The notes: a model not told the origin generated them from the letters alone. A stretch of 64,000 bases of DNA from Paraburkholderia aromaticivorans (GCF_012689525.1 NZ_CP051515.1:124001-188000), one strand, 5' to 3'; positions 16,358 to 25,685 are shown, counted from the first letter of the stretch. Translations and numbers: made by a program.

Positions 16358-17313
16358 CAGCGGGCTCCTGCGTAGTCGGCCTGGCCCGCGTGTTTCTTCG
16401 CGGCGCCGGCATGGTGTTTCAGATAGGCTTGCGCTTCTTCGACGCTTCTCGGCCGCGCGCTCGGCTCAATGCCGATCATGCGGGCCAGGTTGTTGCCGAG
16501 ATAATCCTCGAGCGTGTCTTCGTCGAGATTCAGGCCTTGCGGCGGTTCGTGACACAGCACTTCGAGCAAACGCAACCACATGCCCGGCTCGTTCGGTGGC
16601 GTGTCGGAGCCGTAAAGGATCTTGTGCGTGGGCAGTACCTTCGCGAATTCGACGATGCGCGATTGCAGGCACCAGCTCGATTCGCAATACACGTTCGGTG
16701 TATCGAGCGCCATTTGATACGGTTCGAAGCAATACACGCCACCCGTCTGCACGCCGAAGTGCGCCATGATGAAATTCACCGACGGGAATTCGCGGATCAG
16801 CGGATACCACTCGCTCGGAATGCTGTATGGGCCGTCGCCGGTATGCAGCTTCACGAGCAGGCCGAGGTCCGCGCATTTGCGCAACGCGGGGCGCAGCCAG
16901 TCGAGCGCGCGGTCGGGACGGTACGCATGCATGTTGGCCTGCAACTGCACCATCTTGAAGCCGTGTTCCTTCGCGTAGAACTCGATCGCTTCAGCGCCGT
17001 TCTCCGGACCGCAACGCGGGTTATAGACAAAACAGCCCAGCAGACGGTCCGGATACTTCTGAACGCATTCCACGGTGTACGCCATGTAGTCGTCGATCGA
17101 CTCGCGGCCCGAGCGTTCGCCGTCCGTCCACGTATAGATGGTGTTGCCTTGAGGCGGTTGAATAAACGCCTTGTCGATACGGCGAGGCTTGCCGTTGATG
17201 ATGTAGGGGCCGTCCATCACCTCGATCAGACGCTCGCCGGAAAATGGCTCGCCGTCATGGCGCCACGCGAGGTCGACCAGGTTGGTCGGATAACAGCTAG
17301 TGTCGATGATCAT
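16357..17313 (-). CDS. Amidohydrolase 2 (ACMSD-like) paralogue without the HxH metal motif
   Basis: A 318-residue protein and the first gene of the operon. It closely resembles the following paralogue (shared NLVDLAWRH, DGPYIINGKPRRID, HTGDGPYSIPS, AHFGVQTGG, DTPPNEPGMWLR). The N-terminal metal motif is changed: DTHLHP in the partner is DTSCYP here, so both first-site histidines (positions 6 and 8) are Ser and Tyr. The later His and Asp ligands remain. It may be a non-catalytic partner or use a different metal site. The ATG at 17313 has AAGGAGA upstream; the longer frame to 17403 is unlikely. Confidence 0.85.
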   Translation of the reverse strand: MIIDTSCYPTNLVDLAWRHDGEPFSGERLIEVMDGPYIINGKPRRIDKAFIQPPQGNTIYTWTDGERSGRESIDDYMAYTVECVQKYPDRLLGCFVYNPRCGPENGAEAIEFYAKEHGFKMVQLQANMHAYRPDRALDWLRPALRKCADLGLLVKLHTGDGPYSIPSEWYPLIREFPSVNFIMAHFGVQTGGVYCFEPYQMALDTPNVYCESSWCLQSRIVEFAKVLPTHKILYGSDTPPNEPGMWLRLLEVLCHEPPQGLNLDEDTLEDYLGNNLARMIGIEPSARPRSVEEAQAYLKHHAGAAKKHAGQADYAGAR

Positions 17314-17553
17314 GTACTCGATCTCCTTGAGAGGAACTGGTGTATCCAGTTGCCGGATCGCGGGCAGGCGCATCGATGGACTCAGCCCGTTGGGCTTGCC
17401 CATGCGGCCCTTTGCAAGGCGCCGTGTTCGTGCGCCTTCCCCTCGCCGGCATCGAGTGTCACACTGATGTGCACTGCTGCTTGCGATGCAGTCTCACAAG
17501 ATAAAAACGCTCTGTACAATATTTTTTAACCACGATCTTGATACGTTTGCGAT
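17314..17553. promoter_or_regulatory. Divergent control region, heterocycle operon and LysR gene
   Basis: A 240-base intergenic region separates the minus-strand operon from the LysR gene, the usual arrangement for LysR autoregulation and activation of the divergent operon. The last 70 bases before the LysR gene are AT-rich, with TACAAT at 17515-17520 as a possible -10 for lysR. I could not fix a single LysR box by eye. Confidence 0.5.
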
Positions 17554-18441
17554 ATGGACATCCGGCTGTTGCGTTACTTCGCGGTACTTGCCGACGAACT
17601 GCATTTCGGCCGGGCAGCCGCGCGGCTGCACATTTCCCAGCCGCCGCTGAGTCAGCAGATTCGCATCCTCGAAGAGGAGATGGGCACCGCGTTGTTCTCG
17701 CGCTCGCAACATCGTGTCGAACTCACCGAGGCAGGGAAAACACTTAAAGAGCAGGTGCCGTTGATCTTCGCGCAGTTCGAACGCGCGATCGATCTGACGC
17801 GCTGCGCGGGGCGTGGCGAAGTGGGGAGCCTCGAGATCGGCATCATCAGTTCGGCGATGGTCGAGCCGATTCCGCGCGCGCTACGGGTATTCGCGGAGAA
17901 GCATCCGCAAGTGCGGTGGACGCTGCATGAGATGACGCCGGCCGCGCAGATTCTCGCGTTGAAAGAGCGCCGGCTCGATGTGTGTTTCTTCCGCGTCTCG
18001 CATGAAGACCCGGAGATTCGCAGCGAAGTGGTGATGCGCGAGTCGGCGGTGGTCGCGTTGCCGTTGGGGCATGCGCTGGCGTCGCGTGGGGAGATTGCGC
18101 TTCGGGAGTTGGAGGCCGAGCGTTTCGTGTCGTTCGGTTTGCGGCAGTCGCAACTGGCGCGCTTTCTACAGGACTGTTGCGTCGAAGCAGGGTTTACACC
18201 GCGCATCGAACAGGAAGTGGTCGAGGTGCATACGCTGTTGTGTCTCGTGCGCGAAGGGTTGGGCGTGGCGCTGCTGCCTTCTTCCGCGCGGCAGTTGTCG
18301 ACAGGCGGCGTCGCATTTGTGCCGGTGGCCGCGCCGCGACCCGAAGTGTCGCTGCACGCGCGCTATCGGGCCGAGACGCCTTCGCCGGTGTTGTCGCGGT
18401 TTCTCGATACCGTGCGGGAAGTGGCGGCTAGTACGACCTAA
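17554..18441 (+). CDS. LysR-type regulator of the divergent operon
   Basis: A 295-residue LysR protein of the CatM/BenM-like group. The N-terminal helix-turn-helix is DELHFGRAAARLHISQPPLS (about 14-33), with the linker helix to residue 90 and the effector domain after that; LVREGLGVALLPSSARQL is the typical C-terminal subdomain strand. It is divergent from the eight-gene operon and is its probable activator. Effectors of this subgroup are often the pathway intermediates. Its 3' end overlaps the convergent LysR gene by 4 bases (18438-18441). Confidence 0.92.
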   Translation: MDIRLLRYFAVLADELHFGRAAARLHISQPPLSQQIRILEEEMGTALFSRSQHRVELTEAGKTLKEQVPLIFAQFERAIDLTRCAGRGEVGSLEIGIISSAMVEPIPRALRVFAEKHPQVRWTLHEMTPAAQILALKERRLDVCFFRVSHEDPEIRSEVVMRESAVVALPLGHALASRGEIALRELEAERFVSFGLRQSQLARFLQDCCVEAGFTPRIEQEVVEVHTLLCLVREGLGVALLPSSARQLSTGGVAFVPVAAPRPEVSLHARYRAETPSPVLSRFLDTVREVAASTT

Positions 18442-19334
18442 CGCGCGCTGTTAGTTTGTGCGACCAGGTTGCGGATCACGTCGATTAGCGGCGCCACACG
18501 CTCGGCTTTCTCACGCGGCCACACGGCGTAGAGGTTGTAGTGCGTTGGAATTTCCACTTGCGTGAGTTCGACCAGACTGCCGTTGCGTTGGGCGTCGGCG
18601 GCGAGCAGGCCGCGCGCCAAACCTGCGCCGACGCCTGCGCTGGCGGCGGCGATCAAGCCTGCGGCGTTATCGAAAACCGCTACGGCGTCGGGCTCGACCT
18701 CGGGCAGGCCCGCTGCGGCGAGCCAGGGAATCCACGAACGCTTCGTATAGCCGAGCAACGGCAAATCCAGTAGCTGCTCAGGCGTGAGCGGCACGTTGAG
18801 CCCGCGTGCCTGTAATAGCGACGGCGAGCCCACCGCCGTCAGACGGTCGCCGCAAATCAATGCGTTTTCGAACCCGTCCCATTCTCCATACCCATACCGC
18901 AGCGCCATATCCACGCGCTCGAACGCGCTGCGGTCATGACGCGGCGTGGACAGGACAGTGAGCGACGTGCCCGTCAACGCGCCGAGTAACGCCGGCAAAC
19001 GCGCCACCAGCCAGCTCTGCGCGAGTTCGGGATCGACGTCGAGTGTGATGGACTGCTTGACCTTGCGTTCCTTCACCGACGACAACGCACGATCGATCTG
19101 TTCGAAGCCATCCGCCAACTGATTCGCGAACAGCACGCCCGCATCGGTCAGCACCACGCGGCCGCTTTCACGCACGAAAAGCGGCTGGCCGACGAACTCC
19201 TCGAGCGTGCGGATCTGCTGGCTGATTGCGCTATGCGTGAGCGACAACTGCCGCGCCGCGCTCGAAAAGCTGCCGACGCGCGCGGCCTGCAGGAAGGCCT
19301 GCATCGACTGAATGGACGGATAGCGCTTCAACAT
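18438..19334 (-). CDS. LysR-type regulator, GcvA-like
   Basis: A 298-residue LysR protein. The helix-turn-helix [19 protein letters not shown] lies at about 22-40, and the effector domain has the GcvA-type features of a [19 protein letters not shown] stretch near 150 and a [19 protein letters not shown] tail. It is divergent, by 147 bases, from the molybdenum hydroxylase genes at 19482 and is their likely regulator. Confidence 0.9.
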   Translation of the reverse strand: MLKRYPSIQSMQAFLQAARVGSFSSAARQLSLTHSAISQQIRTLEEFVGQPLFVRESGRVVLTDAGVLFANQLADGFEQIDRALSSVKERKVKQSITLDVDPELAQSWLVARLPALLGALTGTSLTVLSTPRHDRSAFERVDMALRYGYGEWDGFENALICGDRLTAVGSPSLLQARGLNVPLTPEQLLDLPLLGYTKRSWIPWLAAAGLPEVEPDAVAVFDNAAGLIAAASAGVGAGLARGLLAADAQRNGSLVELTQVEIPTHYNLYAVWPREKAERVAPLIDVIRNLVAQTNSAR

Positions 19335-19481
19335 GGTGTTAGCCGGACTGACAGACGGTGGAAGAAATGGTCGCTGGCGTTGCGCTTAACGGCTTTCAAT
19401 AATGGCCGCAAGCACGCGGCCCTTGTCATGCATCCACTCATGCATGCGCCGCGCTGCACAACGACATTCAGGAGACAGCGC

Positions 19482-20009
19482 ATGATCGAGATCGTGGTCA
19501 ACGATACGCGGCACTCGCTCGACAATGTACCGGAAGACATGCCCCTGTTGTGGGTGTTGCGCGACCGGCTCCAATTGACCGGGACGAAATTCGGCTGCGG
19601 CGGCGGTTTTTGCGGCGCGTGTACGGTGCATCTGGAGGGCGAGGCGGTGCGCTCCTGTTTGCTACCCGCTGTTGCCGTGGCCGGCAAACGCATTACGACG
19701 ATAGAAGGGTTATCGAAGGACGGCCGGCATCCGCTGCAACTCGCGTGGGTCGCCGAGGATGTGCCGCAATGCGGCTACTGCCAGTCCGGACAGTTGATGC
19801 AGGCGGCCGCGTTTCTCAAGGACAAGCCGACCGTCAACGACGAAACCATCACGACGGCGATGTCGGGCAACATCTGTCGATGCGGCACATACTCGCGGAT
19901 TCGCAAGGCGATCAAGCGGGCGGCGTCGGGCGATCCGGCGTTGGCGGCTGTAGATACACCTGAGTGTGCGGCGGCCTGCTCGTCCTATGTCACGAACGAG
20001 GAGGCCTGA
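19482..20009 (+). CDS. Molybdenum hydroxylase [2Fe-2S] subunit
   Basis: A 175-residue xanthine oxidase-family small subunit. The plant-type ferredoxin cluster is in [18 protein letters not shown] with a fourth Cys in VRSCLLP. The second cluster uses CGYCQSGQ and [10 protein letters not shown]. It is the isoquinoline 1-oxidoreductase/aldehyde oxidase small subunit that passes electrons from the molybdenum site. The start at 19482 has AGGAGA upstream. It abuts the large-subunit gene with no gap. No FAD subunit is encoded here, so electrons probably go to a cytochrome or another carrier. Confidence 0.92.
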   Translation: MIEIVVNDTRHSLDNVPEDMPLLWVLRDRLQLTGTKFGCGGGFCGACTVHLEGEAVRSCLLPAVAVAGKRITTIEGLSKDGRHPLQLAWVAEDVPQCGYCQSGQLMQAAAFLKDKPTVNDETITTAMSGNICRCGTYSRIRKAIKRAASGDPALAAVDTPECAAACSSYVTNEEA

Positions 20010-22268
20010 ATGTACAACGACAAAGAAGTGTTGACCAGCGCTCGCGGCACCGCGCGTCGTCGGTTTATCAAACAGAGTTCGGCGTTGTTGGCTTCGGGTC
20101 TCGCGATCGGCTTCCAGTTGCCCGAAGCCTTCGCCAAGGGCGACAACAAAAGCGGCGACCCCAAACCGCAGGCCGGTGAATTCGAACCGAATGCGTGGGT
20201 GCGCGTGCTGCCGGACGATACGATCAAGCTGGTTGTTCATAAACACGATTCCGGTACGGGGACGCGTACCGCGCTGGCTGCGATGGTCGCGGAAGAACTG
20301 GACGTCGATCTGTTTCGCGTCGATGTGATCACGCCGGAGAATCCGTTTTACGGCGACTACATTCATCCGTTGTGGAAGGTGTTTTCGACGGGTGGGAGTA
20401 CGAGCGTGTCGTTGGAATACGAGCGCTTGCGGCGTGCGGGTGCGACGGCGCGCGCGATGTTGATTGCTGCGGCCGCGAAACAATGGAATGTGGCACCGTC
20501 GACGTGTTCGACGGAAAACGGCTTCGTGGTCAATAAGGCCAGCGGCAAGCGCGCGAACTATGGGTCGCTTGCGCAGGTCGCGGCGCAAATGCCCGCGCCG
20601 AAAGACGTCGTGTTGAAAGATCCGTCGCAGTTCAAATACATCGGCAAATTGCGGAAGAAACGCGGCGCTGCGGAGAAGGCGAGGGGCGCGTTTCCGTACA
20701 GCATCGACGTGTCGTTGCCGGGCATGCTGGTCGCGGTCGTCACGCGTGCGCCGGTGATCGATGCGCGCGCGCGCAGCGTGGATGCCAAAGCGGCGTTGGC
20801 CGTGCCGGGCGTGCGGCAGGTGTTGCAGATTCCTGGGCGGCCCGACATTCTCGGCGGCAATCAGGCGGGCGTTGCGGTGTTGGCCGATGATTATTGGTCC
20901 GCGCATAAGGGGCAGGCGGCGTTGCATGTGGAGTGGGAAGATAGTCCGCTTGAGACTTTCGATAGCAGCACGCTTGCTGCGCGTCAGGCGGCGTGGCTCG
21001 ATGATCCTGCGGCGCGGGTGGTGCCGACTATTCAGAGTGGGGATCTGAAGACTGCGTTTCCGCACGGGGCGCGGGTGATTGAGGCTTCTTATTCGATGCC
21101 TTATAAGGCGCCGTGTCCGCTTGAGCCGATTAATGTGACTGCGTGGGCTAAGAAGGACGGTTCGATTGAGTATTGGGGTGGGCTGCAAGTGCCGTCGACG
21201 GTGCAGGAGGCGGCTGAGGTGATCGGCGGCATTCCTGCGAATCGTGTGGTGTTGCATGAGCTTGTTTCAGGTGGGAGCTTTGGGTCGCGTGAGTCGAAGT
21301 ACTGGCTTTTTGAAGTGACGTGGCTTGCGTTGAAAGTTGGGAAGCCGGTCAAGTTGATGAATAGCCGTGAAGATGAAATGCGGGCGCTTTATTACCACTC
21401 TGCGAGTTATCACCGGGCGAAGGCTGTGCTCGATGCGCGTGGGAATTTGGCGACGTTGCAGTTGCGTGCGGTGATGCCTGCTTCGCCGGAACAATGGGAA
21501 CCTGGGTACTTTGATCGGCCGGATCGGATGGATTACAGCACCACTGAGGCGATCAGTAAGTATGAGTTCGCTTATGGGGCGCCGCATGTGGATATTGGTT
21601 GGGTGCGGCATGAAACGGGTGTGCCGACTGGATGGTACCGGGCGGTGAGTTATATCCCGAATGTGTTTGCGGTTGAGTCGTTTGTGGATGAGGCTGCGCA
21701 TGCGGGGCATCGGGATGCGGTTGAGTTTCGGCTCGCGCATATGAAGGATCCGAGGCATCAGGCTGTTTTGCGGGAGGCGGCGAAGCGGGCTGGGTGGGGG
21801 AAGGCGTTGCCCGCTGGGACTGCTTTGGGCGTGGCGACTAATCAGGCGTATAGCAGTTATGTGGCGGTGGTGGCGCGGGTGGCTCGGAAGGGTGATGGGG
21901 TTGTGATTGAGAAGCTGACTTGTGTCGCGGATTGTGGGTTGGCGGTTTCGCCTGGTGGGGTTGAGGAGCAGCTTTATGGTGGGTTGATGTGGGGGCTTGG
22001 GCATGCGACCGCGGATCGGGTTGATATTCGGCATGGGCAGATCCAGCAGAAGAACTTTGATACTTACCGGGTTATGCGGATGAGTGATTTGCCGGAGGTT
22101 GATATTTTGATTGTGCAGGGGGATACCTCCAAACCCGGCGGCGTGGGGGAGTTGTCTAGTCCTTCGGTGGCGCCTGCGGTGGGGAATGCGGTTTTTAGGC
22201 TTACTGGGAAGCGGGTGAGGGAGACGCCTTTTGAGCTAGTGACGATGGGCGGGAAAGGGAAGGCTTGA
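20010..22268 (+). CDS. Molybdenum hydroxylase molybdopterin subunit with Tat signal
   Basis: A 752-residue large subunit of the isoquinoline 1-oxidoreductase type. The N-terminus has a twin-arginine motif (RRRFIK) followed by a hydrophobic stretch and an ALA-like cut near EAFAKG, so the folded complex is probably exported to the periplasm. Cofactor-binding segments are GGSFGSRESKYW and CGLAVSPGGVEEQLYGG; the catalytic Glu is in GGVGELSSPS. It hydroxylates a heterocycle or aldehyde at a carbon using water. From about 21000 on, third codon positions favour G and T strongly over C, unlike the first half. Substrate unknown. Confidence 0.9.
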   Translation: MYNDKEVLTSARGTARRRFIKQSSALLASGLAIGFQLPEAFAKGDNKSGDPKPQAGEFEPNAWVRVLPDDTIKLVVHKHDSGTGTRTALAAMVAEELDVDLFRVDVITPENPFYGDYIHPLWKVFSTGGSTSVSLEYERLRRAGATARAMLIAAAAKQWNVAPSTCSTENGFVVNKASGKRANYGSLAQVAAQMPAPKDVVLKDPSQFKYIGKLRKKRGAAEKARGAFPYSIDVSLPGMLVAVVTRAPVIDARARSVDAKAALAVPGVRQVLQIPGRPDILGGNQAGVAVLADDYWSAHKGQAALHVEWEDSPLETFDSSTLAARQAAWLDDPAARVVPTIQSGDLKTAFPHGARVIEASYSMPYKAPCPLEPINVTAWAKKDGSIEYWGGLQVPSTVQEAAEVIGGIPANRVVLHELVSGGSFGSRESKYWLFEVTWLALKVGKPVKLMNSREDEMRALYYHSASYHRAKAVLDARGNLATLQLRAVMPASPEQWEPGYFDRPDRMDYSTTEAISKYEFAYGAPHVDIGWVRHETGVPTGWYRAVSYIPNVFAVESFVDEAAHAGHRDAVEFRLAHMKDPRHQAVLREAAKRAGWGKALPAGTALGVATNQAYSSYVAVVARVARKGDGVVIEKLTCVADCGLAVSPGGVEEQLYGGLMWGLGHATADRVDIRHGQIQQKNFDTYRVMRMSDLPEVDILIVQGDTSKPGGVGELSSPSVAPAVGNAVFRLTGKRVRETPFELVTMGGKGKA

Positions 22269-22283
22269 GACAGCGGCTGGCCG

Positions 22284-22484
22284 GTCAAATTGTGGTATCC
22301 CAAGGGACGATAGCTTGCGTATCGCGACCGATACCTTGGTTTCCGCAAGTCGGCCATTGCCGACATTGGGAGAGGCCGGGTTCCATGTCAGCAATGTGGC
22401 GGACAGCTGACGATGACGGCATCGAACACTCGACGTCGGTTTCCTGCATCAGCGAAATCACACTCACGCCCCATTGACGACGGT
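22284..22484 (+). repeat. Degenerate dispersed repeat, copy A
   Basis: This stretch aligns with the reverse complement of 31625-31827. The best block, 22387-22420 against 31742-31709, is identical at 31 of 34 positions. Other shared blocks include CCAAGGGAC and TTCCTGCAT. No frame is conserved between copies, so it looks like a decayed mobile or repeated non-coding element. Confidence 0.6.
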
Positions 22485-23192
22485 CGTCTCACCACAGTGA
22501 CGGGCAACTATCGAGCCGCCATAGGACACTCGAAGCCGCAGACAATTTTTGATTTCGGCATTCAATGTTAGGTGGATTGAGCCTCGGTCCTCACTGTGCA
22601 CGGGTAGCGCGCTTTAGCGATAGTCGATGGGTTTTGGCATCATAGCGTCACGTTCGGCGTTCAGAAGATCCATAAGACGCATTGATAGTGCTATCACGCG
22701 CCCTCCAGCCCAGTTGAATAAGCATTGTCTCGATGGGCAAACGAGGCGGAACGGGCCACAGCACGATGGGCAAATCGGGCCGTTGAGCCGCTCCCGGCCT
22801 GGCCGGACCACGGCACGGCGAAAGCGGCGCACCACCGTTCAGGGCGCTTGCAGCCGCTGGTGGCCTCACTTCGCGAAGGACTTCGACAGCGCGATGCGTT
22901 GCACCCCGTTGAGATACCGGTGTAAATGCTCGTTCGCGAAAAAATAAGATGCAGCGCTCATACGTATCGGGTACGCCACCACGCAGTTCTTCGGCGTGCG
23001 TGCCGTCGCGCATGTGTTCGCCGATAGCCGCGTCGGCGAACATCCTCGCACCTTCCTTGGCGAATGGCGGGGCAAACTGGTACGTGATGATCCAAGTGCC
23101 TAGAAAGAGGGCTTTCGGCAAGGCATGACTGAAATCGGGTGTGTTCCAGATCCGCGCCGAAAACTCCTCGAACCGCAAAAGAACCACGAGAG
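22485..23192. other. Gene-poor stretch, no gene supported
   Basis: About 700 bases between repeat copy A and the CoA-transferase gene. Minus-strand frames at 22614-22835 and 22648-23226 exist but show no recognised family and switch plausibility between frames. A short minus-strand tail reading VIALSMRLMDLLNAERDA near 22650-22710 looks protein-like, so this may be remains of a decayed gene. The stretch is more AT-rich than its surroundings in places. Confidence 0.5.
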
Positions 23193-25685
23193 TCAGAGGG
23201 GAAGATAGTGATGCAGTACAGACCACCCGTCTCTGGTGATGCCTCGTTCCTTCAACTCAGCGATTTCCTCGGGGCCAAATCCGAAATCCCGAAGAACCTC
23301 TGTTGTGTCGGAACCGGGAAGCGGCGCCGACCGAAGTTGCGCGATGGGAGTGCGAGCCGTCCGATACCACGTGGGCAAAAGCGTTGAGACGGCGTAACCA
23401 CTGGGATGGTCAAAGTGCTGCATCACGATGGAGCGCTTGTCCGCTGCATTGGGACTTTTTTGAATTCCTTCCAGCTCATACTCCGCGCGAAGCTCGTCCA
23501 GCCGTCGAACCGCGACCGCCGCAGTAAGTGGGACGCACGCAACTGCCTCCGAGACCTCCCGCTTGCCGAGTTGGCGAATTCTGGCTGCGATTCCGTCGTA
23601 ACTCGTGGCGTCGGCCTTCAGCGCGTCGGCAATCGCTTCAATAGACGACTTTCGGCCCCCAAGGTAAACCCAGCCGTCTGCCGCACGATAAACGGCCTGA
23701 ACCGGGCCATAGCCGGTAGCGCTCGATACTTCTGGCTCGTTCAGTCGACTTACGCTGTCGACGACATACGGGAACTGCACGAGCTGGCCGCCCATGCTCA
23801 GGGACGTTTGCACATTTGCGCTTCCGCGGCCCAGTTCTCTTGCTATCAGCGACTGAGCAATACCCAGGGCCGACAGGAAACCGGTTATGTAGTCGATACA
23901 CGATGCCAACCCGTGCAGGACCGGTTGCCCGGCGGTGCCGTAGCGGGAAGCAATGCCGACGCCGAACTGCACGACGGGGTCGTAGCCAGGGTCGTTCTTG
24001 CGGGGACCGCCCAAGGGGCCGCGCCATGCGGTTATCTGGGACGCAATCGCAGCAGGGTTGGCGTCAGAGATCTGAGGGAGCGAAATCCCCAGTTTCTGGC
24101 TCGACTCGTCGAGAAAATTCTGGATGACGACGTCGGATTGCTTAACGATCCGGCGCAGCGACTCGCGGCCTTCTTCGGCCTTCAGGTCGATGATGATGGC
24201 CCGCTTACCCTGGTTGACTTCCATGCCGAACCACATGGTGTGGCGAGGACCTGCAATCGGTGCCGGCGGATCAACGCGAATGACGTCAGCTCCGAATTCA
24301 GCCAGGACCCGCGCGGCCGCAGGGCCGGCAATCGTATTGGAGATATCCACCACGCGGATACCCTCCAGCACGGTCTGACGCCCGGCGTTGACTGCTTTGG
24401 TTTCGATACGTTTGCCGGACCACCGCGCCGCTAGCGGGTCGGCAATATGGCAGTACGGGCGCAATTCCGGTGAAACACTTTTACCATTCGCGCCAAGCAA
24501 GGTTACGAAACGACCGGCTTGACGAGTCTCGCCAAGGATCGGATCAACCAGTGACGTAACGTTGCCACCTTCCAGTGCAGATGGAAGCTGGAGCCATTCT
24601 TTGGTCGTGCGAACGATAGAGACAGGTACGCCGGCGTGGGCAAGGTGCATTTCCCATTCGGCGGCCGGTCGGGTGGAGATGCATTCTGCGATGGCTGTCC
24701 GCAACTTCTTCCGCCAACTGACGCTCAGCGTCGCCAGATTGACGTTGTTATCAGCTCCGCTCTCGTCGAACGGACTGCCAAGTACGAGTCCGTCGCCAAT
24801 CATGCGATCGAGCAACCCGAGTGCCTGCAGGAGCGCACGGGACTGCTGGACATGTTCCACCGCATTGATGAAGATCTGCCTGCCATCCGAGCAGCGATAC
24901 GTCGCAAACATCGGCCATGCGAAGTCGGACAGGTAGCCGTCCAACGCGGCGCGATGTTCGGCCGTGAGGTGCGTCGAAAGGTCCCGCAGAATCGGGAAAG
25001 CAACATCCCGCATCGCCTTTTCAACCGGCGGGAGGTCGAACCGCACGGGTTGGTTTTCAATATTAATCGCCAGCAGCGCCATCGCAGACATCGCCGCATC
25101 TGCCAGCGGGACTTCAATGTACTGTCCCATACCGCTGCGCAGTCGATGGAGATAGCCCATGCTTGCGGCAATCGCCCCGTGCACGCCGCCGTATGCCGAA
25201 GCCAGCGGAATGGACGTAAAGCGCGGGGCACCGCCACGCAACGGTCCGGCAAGATGGATGTCGGTGTACACGCCGCAGACCGCGTTGATCACGCCTTCCC
25301 AGCCGGGGATTTCGCTCTCCACGCTCTGTGATGCGAACGCAGGCAGCGAGATGTAGACGGTTGCAGGATTGAGTGCCTCGATTGCAGGATAGTCAATACC
25401 GAAACTTGCGCTTCGGCCTGGGCCGAGATTTTCGATAATGATGTCCGCGTCCTGGGCGAGCGCGACGGCGGCCCGGCGACCCGGTTCGGATTTGAGGTCG
25501 AGAGTTATGCCGGTTTTGCCGCGACCCAGCAGCGCATCTTCCGCGGAAGTTTGTCGATTCGGCGGCTCAATCTCGATGACTTCCGCGCCCTGGTCGGCAA
25601 GAAGCATTGCGGCAACCCGGCCGGCCCAGGCGCTGCCGAGATGGAGTACCCGGACATCTTTCATCGGGTAGGTGAGTTTGGTCAT
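23193..25685 (-). CDS. Tandem class III CoA-transferase (CaiB/BaiF) fusion
   Basis: An 830-residue protein made of two CaiB/BaiF CoA-transferase domains (about 5-400 and 430-810); the usual length is about 400 per chain. Domain 1 has RVLHLGSAWAGRVAAMLLAD and the catalytic Asp as D196 in EVPLADAAMS. Domain 2 repeats the fold start (IRVVDISNTIAGPAAARVLA), but the aligned site reads QTSLSMGGQ, so the catalytic Asp is absent. Normal class III enzymes are interlocked homodimers; here the pair is joined in one chain. ATG 25685 has GAGGAGA upstream. It lies 161 bases downstream of a class II aldolase gene on the same strand; the acyl acceptor is unknown. Confidence 0.88.
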   Translation of the reverse strand: MTKLTYPMKDVRVLHLGSAWAGRVAAMLLADQGAEVIEIEPPNRQTSAEDALLGRGKTGITLDLKSEPGRRAAVALAQDADIIIENLGPGRSASFGIDYPAIEALNPATVYISLPAFASQSVESEIPGWEGVINAVCGVYTDIHLAGPLRGGAPRFTSIPLASAYGGVHGAIAASMGYLHRLRSGMGQYIEVPLADAAMSAMALLAINIENQPVRFDLPPVEKAMRDVAFPILRDLSTHLTAEHRAALDGYLSDFAWPMFATYRCSDGRQIFINAVEHVQQSRALLQALGLLDRMIGDGLVLGSPFDESGADNNVNLATLSVSWRKKLRTAIAECISTRPAAEWEMHLAHAGVPVSIVRTTKEWLQLPSALEGGNVTSLVDPILGETRQAGRFVTLLGANGKSVSPELRPYCHIADPLAARWSGKRIETKAVNAGRQTVLEGIRVVDISNTIAGPAAARVLAEFGADVIRVDPPAPIAGPRHTMWFGMEVNQGKRAIIIDLKAEEGRESLRRIVKQSDVVIQNFLDESSQKLGISLPQISDANPAAIASQITAWRGPLGGPRKNDPGYDPVVQFGVGIASRYGTAGQPVLHGLASCIDYITGFLSALGIAQSLIARELGRGSANVQTSLSMGGQLVQFPYVVDSVSRLNEPEVSSATGYGPVQAVYRAADGWVYLGGRKSSIEAIADALKADATSYDGIAARIRQLGKREVSEAVACVPLTAAVAVRRLDELRAEYELEGIQKSPNAADKRSIVMQHFDHPSGYAVSTLLPTWYRTARTPIAQLRSAPLPGSDTTEVLRDFGFGPEEIAELKERGITRDGWSVLHHYLPL

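Noticed and set aside
19710..21257. Minus-strand frame of 515 codons antisense to the molybdenum hydroxylase genes
   Set aside because: His/Arg-rich shadow of two well-supported genes on the other strand.
22648..23226. Minus-strand frame of 192 codons before the CoA-transferase gene
   Set aside because: No motif, weak start, and protein-like patches occur in different frames; kept only as a possible decayed gene.
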